From contig JASUSX010000115.1 in assembly GCA_030445875.1 (NCBI GenBank), forward strand, positions 1-7,053: 7,053 nucleotides of DNA, given 5' to 3'. Positions 1-5,247 of the stretch are shown here, in pieces. Under the pieces are notes generated by a model. It had not been told where the DNA came from and did no database searches. It saw nothing but the letters and a program-made list of their open reading frames with translations. Origin of the DNA: Clostridia bacterium (GTDB taxonomy: Bacteria > Bacillota > DSM-521 > Neomoorellales > Neomoorellaceae). Within the stretch, counting starts at the first letter, position 1. The number at the start of each line of letters is the position of its first letter. A program made the position numbers and the translations under genes.

Positions 1-52
1 GTTTTAAGGATGATCTAAGTTTAGACTCAGACAGGGAGGCCGGAACTCATAT

Positions 53-271
53 ATGCCCTGGTTCAAACAAAACGATTGTACGGGATGTGGTATCTGCTTT
101 AAGGAATGTCCTGCTGATGCTATCTACTGGTGGAATGCCAAAGCCCGGATAGACCGGGATAGTTGCATCCAATGTGGCACCTGCCAGGAAATATGTGAAT
201 GGAGGGCTATCCGGGACGACAGCGAACCGGAAGTCGAAGAAGAGGAAATTAAATATAACTGGCCTTTTTAA
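53..271 (+). CDS. Small 2x[4Fe-4S] ferredoxin
   Basis: This is a 72-residue cytoplasmic electron carrier of the bacterial dicluster ferredoxin type. The sequence shows two cysteine motifs: C9-x2-C12-x2-C15-x3-C19-Pro, and C38-x2-C41-x2-C44-x3-C48 followed by Glu instead of the usual Pro. Eight cysteines in this pattern bind two [4Fe-4S] clusters in known ferredoxins. The protein has a tryptophan pair between the motifs and a strongly acidic tail (residues 57-65) ending in aromatic residues. The ATG at 53 is the only possible start, because the frame has no other start codon before an upstream stop. A purine-rich ribosome site (AGGGAGG, 33-39) lies 13 bases away, which is a little far. It may be the last subunit of an oxidoreductase operon upstream of the window, but its partner enzyme cannot be seen. 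The family call is secure; the role is not known. Confidence 0.92.
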   Translation: MPWFKQNDCTGCGICFKECPADAIYWWNAKARIDRDSCIQCGTCQEICEWRAIRDDSEPEVEEEEIKYNWPF

Positions 272-316
272 GTGAGGGGAGCTTTGTTAACCGTTGAGCT
301 AATAAAAAGCGCTTCT

Positions 317-325
317 GGGGGTGGG
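317..325 (+). promoter_or_regulatory. Ribosome binding site deciding the TTG start of the cupin gene
   Basis: A G-rich GGGGGTGGG stretch lies five bases before TTG at 331. It resembles the GGAGGTG core of the Shine-Dalgarno sequence. The frame is closed upstream by TGA at 295 and has no ATG or GTG between that stop and 331, so TTG is the best start. Confidence 0.55.
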
Positions 326-330
326 CTGGA

Positions 331-675
331 TTGGCGGATAGGTTTTTTAATGTGTCCGAGGTGATTAAGGATTTAGGGGCCAGAGCGACCAAGACCATCC
401 TCTACGAAAACGAGCGTACCAACGGTGTAGTCTGGTATGTACCCCCCGGCGAGGAGGTAGTTGCCCACTGGCACCCGGCTACCGACGATGCCTGGATCAT
501 TATCGCCGGTGAGGGGGAATACTACCTGGGCGGCGGTGTTACCCATCCCATCAAGGCCGGAATGGTAGCCCTGGCTGCCAGGGGCGAGATCCACGGTGTG
601 CGGGCCACCGGCCCTGAGCCTCTGGTCTTCGTAGCCATCTCGGCCCCCATGCCAGTAGAGATGGTTAAGGTCTGA
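331..675 (+). CDS. Single-domain cupin protein (cupin_2 type)
   Basis: This is a 114-residue protein with one cupin beta-barrel. Motif 1 is visible as G40-x5-H46-x-H48 followed by D52/D53 and G60. The usual metal-binding Glu of the motif appears to be replaced by Asp. Motif 2 is visible as G77 through P/G-like G85 and H88. H46, H48 and H88 would form the metal site, with Asp as a possible fourth ligand. Small cupins of this kind include isomerases, dioxygenases and ligand-binding proteins, so the substrate cannot be named. The start is TTG at 331 (see the ribosome site just upstream). The gene follows the ferredoxin by 59 bases with no terminator seen between them, so co-transcription is plausible. 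The stop codon lies inside a 16-bp palindrome. The fold is well supported; the function is unknown. Confidence 0.85.
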   Translation: MADRFFNVSEVIKDLGARATKTILYENERTNGVVWYVPPGEEVVAHWHPATDDAWIIIAGEGEYYLGGGVTHPIKAGMVALAARGEIHGVRATGPEPLVFVAISAPMPVEMVKV

Positions 676-689
676 CCGGTATACCGGTC
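674..689. repeat. Perfect 16-bp palindrome on the cupin stop codon
   Basis: GACCGGTATACCGGTC reads the same on both strands and begins at the second base of the cupin TGA stop. It could be a dimeric regulator site or a small hairpin in the 3' end of the cupin message. There is no T tract, so it is not a normal terminator. Confidence 0.45.
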
Positions 690-711
690 GGGCGGGGCCG
701 GGAGCCATACC

Positions 712-722
712 TGGTCAGACCA
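712..722. promoter_or_regulatory. FadR-subfamily GntR operator-like palindrome, copy 1
   Basis: TGGTCAGACCA is a perfect odd palindrome. It fits the TNGTNNNACNA core known for FadR-subfamily GntR regulators (FadR, PdhR, LldR and GlcC types). The surrounding 15 bases (711-725) match 13 of 15 with the second copy at 753-767. No such regulator is encoded in the window. That this site controls the downstream hydroxyacid dehydrogenase operon is an inference. Confidence 0.5.
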
Positions 723-753
723 TGACGGCAGAGAGATGCCCTTACCTGTCTGC

Positions 754-764
754 TGGTAAGACCA
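754..764. promoter_or_regulatory. FadR-subfamily GntR operator-like palindrome, copy 2
   Basis: TGGTAAGACCA again fits TNGTNNNACNA. Its centre (759) is 42 bp from the centre of copy 1 (717), four turns of B-DNA, so two dimers would sit on the same face. A half-site (CTGGTAG) follows at 770-776. The site lies about 100 bp upstream of the -35 box at 858, a position better suited to an activator or a looping repressor than to simple blocking. Confidence 0.5.
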
Positions 765-794
765 TAAGACTGGTAGCTAAGCAGCGAAAACACG

Positions 795-823
795 AGGAAA
801 GACCCCTAAATGGGGTCTTTCCT
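795..823 (+). terminator. Perfect 12-bp hairpin, probable terminator after the cupin gene
   Basis: AGGAAAGACCCC pairs without mismatch with GGGGTCTTTCCT across the five-base loop TAAAT. The A-rich and T-rich outer stem is typical of Firmicute terminators, but the T tract after the stem is poor (CCTGTCTGC). It lies between the cupin gene and the promoter at 858 and would insulate the two units. It may be weak, or work in both directions. Confidence 0.55.
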
Positions 824-850
824 GTCTGCATAGGGACTTTTAGAAGCCAG

Positions 851-881
851 ACAATTCTTGACACCTGTCCAATGGAATTGT
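851..881. promoter_or_regulatory. Inverted repeat spanning the -35 box, possible operator
   Basis: ACAATTC (851-857) and GAATTGT (875-881) are exact inverted repeats separated by 17 bases. They enclose the TTGACA box and end against the -10 box. Inside lies a smaller palindrome, GACACCTGTC, with GACA/TGTC arms (860-869). A protein bound here would cover the promoter, so a repressor site is the natural reading. The regulator family cannot be named. Confidence 0.4.
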
Positions 882-887
882 TAGACT
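858..887 (+). promoter_or_regulatory. Sigma-A-type promoter for the glc-type operon
   Basis: A perfect TTGACA -35 box (858-863) is followed after 18 bases by TAGACT (882-887), which matches TATAAT at four of six positions. Transcription would start near 894, giving a leader of about 150 bases before the first gene at 1043. It lies in the AT-rich part of the intergenic region, downstream of the hairpin at 795-823. Confidence 0.7.
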
Positions 888-908
888 TAAATTAATGAAA
901 ATTGCACC

Positions 909-928
909 TTTGTAATATTTGTAACAAA
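909..928. repeat. TTTGTAA direct repeats ending in a TTTGTAACAAA palindrome
   Basis: TTTGTAA occurs at 909-915 and 918-924. The second copy forms the perfect odd palindrome TTTGT-A-ACAAA (918-928). It lies just downstream of the expected transcription start, where a bound repressor could act as a roadblock. In AT-rich DNA chance is also possible. Confidence 0.3.
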
Positions 929-971
929 ATAATGTGGTGGTGGTTGTTAAACTAAAAGTTTACCCGTATGG

Positions 972-991
972 CGCCACCGTCGCTGGTGGCG
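972..991 (+). terminator. Leader hairpin with short T-rich tail, possible attenuator
   Basis: CGCCACC (972-978) pairs with GGTGGCG (985-991) across a six-base loop, and TTTAATAGTTT follows. This is a terminator-like element inside the operon leader, 52 bases before the first start codon. Two competing partners exist: GGTGG copies at 936-943 could pair with CCACC (974-978), and TGGCGC (1002-1007) could pair with GCGCCA (971-976). The layout allows attenuation, but the U tract is weak and no known riboswitch consensus was recognised. Confidence 0.35.
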
Positions 992-1042
992 TTTAATAGT
1001 TTGGCGCGGATTATTCCAGCGGGAGAGGAGAGGGTTTGAGTT

Positions 1043-2431
1043 ATGGTCGACCAAACAACCATGGGCGAGTTGACCAGGATTGCAGGTAAAGAGAATGTCT
1101 TTACCACCAGGGTTTCCCTGAACACTTACATGTACGACGCTTCCCTGGTCTATGGCCAACCGGAGGTCATTGTCTACGTCCAGAACGCCGACCAGATAGC
1201 CGCCATCCTGAAACTAGCCAGCGCTAAAAAGCTCCCCGTAACCCCCCGGGGTGGTGGTACCTGTTTGAGCGGCGGTGCCGTGCCCCAACGGGGCGGCATT
1301 GTCATTGTCATGACCAAAATGAACCGCATCCTGGAGATTGACCCCGAGAACCGGGTGGCGGTGGTGGAACCGGGGGTCACTAACATGGAGCTGCAAAAGG
1401 CGGTGGCTCCCTACGGCCTGGTCTATATGCCGGACCCGGCCAGCCAGAAGGTCTCGACCATGGGCGGCAACCTGGGGGAGAACTCCGGGGGGATGCGGGG
1501 TATCAAGTACGGCCTGACCAAGGACCACATCATCGGTATGGAGCTGGTCTTATCCAACGGCGAGACTGTCCAGATCGGCGGCAAACTGGAACCCATCGCT
1601 CCGGAGTTAAACCTAAACGCCCTTATTATAGGATCAGAAGGCAACCTGGGCATTGCCACCAAGATCATCTGCAAATTGACGCCGGCGCCCAAGGCCAACC
1701 GCACCATGCTGGCCTCTTATAACACCCTCGAAGACGCCGGCACTTCCGTCTCCGCCATTATTGCCCACGGCATCATCCCCTGTACCCTGGAACTCATGGA
1801 CAATAAGATCATCAACGCTGTCGAGGACTGGCTGCATATCGGCCTGCCTGTAGACGCGGGGGCCATCCTTTTGATTGAGGTCGATGGTTGGGATGCCGGC
1901 CTGGACCGCCAGGCGCAGCAGATCATGGCTATCTGCCGGGAGAACGGTGCCACAGACGTGAAGCTCGCCCAGAACGCCCAGGAAAGGGATAACCTGTGGA
2001 CGGCGCGGCGTATGGCCATTGGTGCCATTGGCCGCCTGGCCCCCAACTACGATATGGAAGACGCCACCGTACCCCGGACTAAATTACCGGAAATCCTCAA
2101 AGAGGTTGGCCGCTTGAGCCAGGAGTATAACGTCCCCATTGGGATGCTGGCCCATGCCGGCGACGGTAACCTCCACCCCCTGGTCCTCTTTGATGAACGG
2201 AACAAGGAAGAGATGGAGCGGGTGGAGAAGGTCAGGGCCGCCCTCTTCCGCAAGGCCCTGGACCTGGGGGGCACCCTCTCGGGCGAGCACGGCATCGGCC
2301 TGGCCAAACTGGACTTTATGGCCTGGGCCTTTAATAAGGAGGAACTCCAGTTTTTACGCCGGGAGCGTCTGGCCTTTGACCCCCACGATATCCTGAACGC
2401 CGGCAAGACTGTACCCGACACAGCAGCCTAG
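1043..2431 (+). CDS. glcD: FAD-linked 2-hydroxyacid dehydrogenase (glycolate oxidase GlcD / D-lactate dehydrogenase type)
   Basis: This 462-residue flavoprotein probably oxidises glycolate or D-lactate to the 2-oxo acid. The N-terminal PCMH-type FAD domain (about residues 38-177) has the FAD-binding loop with R69-GGGT and the glycine-rich stretch at 131-157. The C-terminal FAD-oxidase domain (about 213-455) keeps both family signatures: AHAGDGNLHP (370-379, with H371 and H378) and GEHGIG (414-419). These histidines line the active site and metal site in characterised relatives, so this copy looks catalytically complete. Its length is normal for the family. The ATG at 1043 has a purine-rich ribosome site at 1021-1034, eight bases away. 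It is first in a three-gene operon and 13 bases before a divergent paralogue. GlcD and D-lactate dehydrogenases share this fold, so the substrate is not settled by sequence. Confidence 0.9.
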   Translation: MVDQTTMGELTRIAGKENVFTTRVSLNTYMYDASLVYGQPEVIVYVQNADQIAAILKLASAKKLPVTPRGGGTCLSGGAVPQRGGIVIVMTKMNRILEIDPENRVAVVEPGVTNMELQKAVAPYGLVYMPDPASQKVSTMGGNLGENSGGMRGIKYGLTKDHIIGMELVLSNGETVQIGGKLEPIAPELNLNALIIGSEGNLGIATKIICKLTPAPKANRTMLASYNTLEDAGTSVSAIIAHGIIPCTLELMDNKIINAVEDWLHIGLPVDAGAILLIEVDGWDAGLDRQAQQIMAICRENGATDVKLAQNAQERDNLWTARRMAIGAIGRLAPNYDMEDATVPRTKLPEILKEVGRLSQEYNVPIGMLAHAGDGNLHPLVLFDERNKEEMERVEKVRAALFRKALDLGGTLSGEHGIGLAKLDFMAWAFNKEELQFLRRERLAFDPHDILNAGKTVPDTAA

Positions 2432-2444
2432 GGAGGATAGTAAT

Positions 2445-3803
2445 ATGAGACAGGAAGTTATAGACGCCCTGGAAGGCATTGTAGGTAAAGGAAATTGCCG
2501 GGTGGACGCGGCTGCCCGCCGGCAACACGGCTATACGGATACAGCCCTGCCCGAGGCTGTCCTTTACCCCGGGGACAGCCAGCAAGTAGCGGCGCTGATG
2601 AAGCTAGCGGCGCGGGAGGGTATCCCTGTGGTGCCCTGGGGAGCCGGTACCATGGCCTGGCACGGCCTGCTACCCCTGACCGGCGGCCTGGCAGTTAACC
2701 TTACCCGCATGAATAGGGTTATCGAGTACGACTACGAGAATATGACCGCCTATGTGGAGGCGGGCGTCTCCCTGAAGGACCTGCGGGCGGCCCTCAAGAC
2801 CCATAACCTGTACTGGCCCGTCGAACCGGTGGAAGCAGACACCTGTACTGTAGGCGGCTGCATCGCCGCCGGCGCCGCCGGCCCCAGCAAGCTGGGCTAC
2901 GGCGATGTGAAATTTCATATCCTGGGACTGGAGGTCGTCCTGCCCGGCGGTGAGATCATCCGCACCGGAGGTAAGACGGTGAAAAACGTCCAGGATTACG
3001 ACAACACCCGCTTCCTGGCCGGTTCCTGGGGCGCCCTGGGGATTATAACCAAAGCCATGCTCAAGCTGCGGCCGGTGCCGGAGAAGGAAACCACCCTTTT
3101 CCTGCCCTTTAAGGAGCTGGGCGCGGCCATAGCAGCGGCCCGTACCATTAGGAACGAAACCTTACCCTTAGCCCTGGAATTACTTGACCGGGCCGCCGTG
3201 GCGACCATGGCCGGGGCTGGTTTTGACGCCGGGGGCAAGGGTTGCGGCATCCTGGTCACCTATAACGGCTTTAGCGAGCAGGTGGACGCCCAGGTGGATT
3301 TCGTCCAGAAGCAGTTTTCTGCTGCTTCTATCCTAACAGGGGAAAAAGCAGCCGCCGCCTGGCAGGCCCGCCGGCAGATCTACCCGGCCTTTACCGGGCA
3401 GAAGGGCGCCATCATGATTAGCGTGAGCCTGCCCTTTACCGCCCTGGAGGAGTTTCTAACCCGCGCCCGGGCCGAGCTGGACCAGGGCCCGCAAGGGGCC
3501 GCGGTGGTGGCCCATTTCGGTAACGCTCATGTCCATATCCTCCTGGATGAAGCCCCCGCGGCTTACGCCGGGGTCCAGGAGGTCGTCAACCGCCTGGCTA
3601 CCCTGGCGGGTAACCTGGGCGGCCTTCTGGTGGTGGACAACATCGATGACCTGACCCTGGCCCGGCGCTGGGTGGAAGCCCGCGGGCAGGCGATCATGGA
3701 ACTTTTGCGGCGCGTTAAGGCAGCCTTTGACCCGCAGCTGATTATGGCCCCCAACAGCAAGGTCCTGGCGTACGCCCTGGCCGGTACCCGGGCAGCTTCT
3801 TGA
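2445..3803 (+). CDS. Second FAD-binding oxidase subunit, divergent full-length GlcD paralogue in the GlcE position
   Basis: This 452-residue protein has the same two-domain plan as its neighbour. The FAD loop is changed to PWGAGT (64-69), and a glycine-rich FAD segment is visible at 132-152. The N-terminal domain therefore probably still binds FAD. In the C-terminal domain the signatures are degenerate: the AHAGDGNLHP equivalent reads AHFGNAHVHI (356-365), and the GEHGIG equivalent reads VDNIDD (397-402), losing the conserved Glu and His. Enterobacterial GlcE also occupies this position but is shorter and lacks the C-terminal domain. I infer a structural or electron-relay subunit, or an enzyme of altered specificity. 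The ribosome site AGGGAGGA (2430-2437) overlaps the upstream stop codon and lies seven bases from ATG, so translation of the two genes is probably linked. Membership in the FAD/FMN-containing dehydrogenase family is firm; the exact role is open. Confidence 0.85.
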   Translation: MRQEVIDALEGIVGKGNCRVDAAARRQHGYTDTALPEAVLYPGDSQQVAALMKLAAREGIPVVPWGAGTMAWHGLLPLTGGLAVNLTRMNRVIEYDYENMTAYVEAGVSLKDLRAALKTHNLYWPVEPVEADTCTVGGCIAAGAAGPSKLGYGDVKFHILGLEVVLPGGEIIRTGGKTVKNVQDYDNTRFLAGSWGALGIITKAMLKLRPVPEKETTLFLPFKELGAAIAAARTIRNETLPLALELLDRAAVATMAGAGFDAGGKGCGILVTYNGFSEQVDAQVDFVQKQFSAASILTGEKAAAAWQARRQIYPAFTGQKGAIMISVSLPFTALEEFLTRARAELDQGPQGAAVVAHFGNAHVHILLDEAPAAYAGVQEVVNRLATLAGNLGGLLVVDNIDDLTLARRWVEARGQAIMELLRRVKAAFDPQLIMAPNSKVLAYALAGTRAAS

Positions 3804-3821
3804 GGTAAGGAGGGATAGGTC

Positions 3822-5117
3822 ATGGTAAGAACTTTACGCGAGATGGAAGAGGACATTGTCCGTTGCAATAGATGCGGTTTCTGCGAAGAGGTCTGCCCTA
3901 CCTACAAGGCAACCGGAGAGGAGTTTTCCCTGGCCCGGGGTCGTAACCGTTTGATGCGCCAGTCCATGGAAGGCAAATTTGACCTGACGAAAGAGCCGGA
4001 GATCAACCACCACATTTATTCCTGCCTCCTTTGTGGCGCCTGTGTGGTCGCCTGCCCGTCCTCTGTAATCACCGACACCCTGGTCAAGGCTGCCCGGGCG
4101 GAGATCACCCGCGCCAACGGGAACCCCTTCCCCATTCGCATGGCCCTGCACGGGGTCCTGGCGCGGCAGCGGCGCCTGACCCTGGGGGCCAAGGCTTTAC
4201 GTTTTTACCAGCGCAGCGGCGCCAGGTGGCTCGCCCGCCATACCGGTTTCCTGGGGCTGCTGGGGTCCCTGGGCAAGGCCGAAGGGCTGCTGCCGGATAT
4301 ACCGGCCAGGACCCTGCGGGATCGCCTGCCGGAGGTTTTACGGAAACCCCTGAAGCCCCGCCACAAGGTGGCCTATTTTGCCGGCTGTATGATGAACAAC
4401 TTCTTCCCCCAGGTGGCCGAAGCGACCTTACGGGTGTTCCAGGAGAACGACATCGAGGTTGTGGTACCGACCTCCAACTGCTGCGGTATTCCCCACGAGG
4501 CCTACGGCGAGACCGAAGCGCAGATCAAGCTGGCCAAAGAGAACCTGGACTCCTTCCGGCGCTTTGACGTCGAAGCCATAGTAACCGATTGCGCCAGTTG
4601 TGCCCACGGCCTCCACGCCTACGCCGAACTCTTGCAAGACGACCCCCGGTACGGCCCCCTGGCCCGGGAGTTGAGTGCCAAAGTAAAGGAAGCCTCCCAG
4701 TACCTGGCGGAAGTGGGCTTTAAGAAGGAGATGGGCCCGGTCAACGCCACTGTTACCTACCACGACCCCTGCCATGCCGTGCGGGGCTTGAAGGTCAAGA
4801 ATGAGCCACGGCAGATCTTAAAGAGCATCCCGGGCCTGAAATTCGTCGAGATGAATGAGTCTGACTGGTGCTGCGGCGGTGCCGGTTCCTACAACGTCAC
4901 CCACTACGAACTGTCGCAGAGGATCCTGTCCCGGAAGATGGCCAACTTCCAGAAGACCGGGGCCGAATACCTGGCTACCTCCTGTCCGGCCTGCTTGATG
5001 CAGCTGGCCCACGGGCTGGACGTCCACCATCTGCCCGGTCGCACCGTCCACGTCATGCAGCTCCTGGATCAGGCCTATCAGAACCGGGCGGTACAGAGCA
5101 ACGCCCGGGCTGTTTGA
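3822..5117 (+). CDS. glcF: Fe-S/CCG-domain electron transfer subunit of glycolate/lactate dehydrogenase (GlcF type)
   Basis: This 431-residue protein passes electrons from the flavoprotein subunits onward. The N-terminal ferredoxin-like part has two [4Fe-4S] motifs: C15-x2-C18-x2-C21-x3-C25-Pro and C68-x2-C71-x2-C74-x3-C78-Pro. Two CCG domains follow, as in GlcF, LutA and heterodisulfide reductase HdrB: C189, C220-C221-G, C257-x2-C260; and C317, C350-C351-G, C388-x2-C391. All the cysteines are present, so it looks intact. No membrane helix is evident, and association with the membrane or a soluble partner is not shown. The ribosome site AAGGAGGG (3807-3814) is seven bases before ATG. The gene is last in the operon, 18 bases after the previous gene, and is followed by a strong terminator. 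Length is close to the enterobacterial GlcF of about 400 residues. Confidence 0.92.
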   Translation: MVRTLREMEEDIVRCNRCGFCEEVCPTYKATGEEFSLARGRNRLMRQSMEGKFDLTKEPEINHHIYSCLLCGACVVACPSSVITDTLVKAARAEITRANGNPFPIRMALHGVLARQRRLTLGAKALRFYQRSGARWLARHTGFLGLLGSLGKAEGLLPDIPARTLRDRLPEVLRKPLKPRHKVAYFAGCMMNNFFPQVAEATLRVFQENDIEVVVPTSNCCGIPHEAYGETEAQIKLAKENLDSFRRFDVEAIVTDCASCAHGLHAYAELLQDDPRYGPLARELSAKVKEASQYLAEVGFKKEMGPVNATVTYHDPCHAVRGLKVKNEPRQILKSIPGLKFVEMNESDWCCGGAGSYNVTHYELSQRILSRKMANFQKTGAEYLATSCPACLMQLAHGLDVHHLPGRTVHVMQLLDQAYQNRAVQSNARAV

Positions 5118-5163
5118 GGGACCTGGATTGACAACCCGGGGTTTTAGATGTATGCGTACCTGG

Positions 5164-5201
5164 AAGCCCCCTTGTCTTATCGCCAGGGGGGTTCTTTTTT
5201 T
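5164..5201 (+). terminator. Intrinsic terminator of the glc-type operon
   Basis: CCCCCT (5167-5172) pairs with AGGGGG (5185-5190) across a 12-base loop. After a G-G mismatch, AA/TT adds two more pairs. The stem is followed at once by TTCTTTTTTT (5192-5201). This is the clearest terminator in the window and separates the operon from the deacetylase gene. Confidence 0.85.
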
Positions 5202-5210
5202 CATATCGCC

Positions 5211-5243
5211 CCCCCTGGTTGAATAGGATCATCCTGGGGGTGA
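5211..5243 (+). promoter_or_regulatory. Ribosome site of the deacetylase gene with a possible masking hairpin
   Basis: GGGGGTGA (5236-5243) lies four bases before ATG at 5248 and is close to the ideal GGAGGTGA. CCCCC at 5211-5215 can pair with its GGGGG (5236-5240). After a T-T mismatch, GG/CC (5217-5218 with 5233-5234) extends the stem. Such a hairpin would hide the ribosome site. The C run could instead pair with the G run of the upstream terminator (5186-5191). Confidence 0.35.
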
Positions 5244-5247
5244 AGAG

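Larger units (their letters stand above)
676..1042. other. Non-coding regulatory region upstream of the glc-type operon
   Basis: No convincing gene lies in these 367 bases. In order, the region holds the 3' part of a 16-bp palindrome, two FadR-type operator-like repeats (711-725 and 753-767), a short GGCA/TGCC hairpin (727-740), a perfect 12-bp hairpin (795-823), a sigma-A-like promoter (858-887) overlapped by an inverted repeat (851-881), an AT-rich stretch with TTTGTAA repeats (909-928), a GTGG run (934-943), a leader hairpin (972-991) and the ribosome site of the first glc gene (1021-1034). The base composition changes from GC-rich to AT-rich at about 840, as expected at a promoter. Confidence 0.7.

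Noticed and set aside
307..314. AAGCGCTT palindrome between ferredoxin and cupin genes
   Set aside because: Eight bases is short enough to be chance, and it is neither a terminator nor placed at a promoter.
284..361. Small TTG-started frame between the ferredoxin and the cupin
   Set aside because: The codons give no conserved motif, the start is only three bases from a purine-rich stretch, and it overlaps the better supported cupin start in another frame.
373..708. 111-codon open frame on the minus strand across the cupin gene
   Set aside because: It is the reverse shadow of a gene with clear cupin motifs, has no recognisable domain, and is a product of GC-rich codon use.
736..765. Promoter TTACCT-N17-TAAGAC between the cupin gene and the hairpin
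   Set aside because: Each box matches consensus at only three of six positions; the promoter at 858-887 is far better.
690..823. Known riboswitch or T-box upstream of the hairpin at 795
   Set aside because: I looked for T-box, SAM, TPP, FMN, cobalamin, glycine and fluoride core sequences and saw none; the symmetry fits protein operators better.
4031..4567. 178-codon plus-strand frame inside the GlcF gene
   Set aside because: It is out of frame with a protein showing all CCG and ferredoxin cysteines; its Gly/Pro/Arg/Ala-rich make-up is typical of a GC-rich frame shadow.
5128..5156. Perfect TTGACA followed after 17 bases by TATGCG, as a promoter for the deacetylase
   Set aside because: The -10 matches only three of six positions, and the transcript would start about at the strong terminator (5164-5201) and run straight through it.
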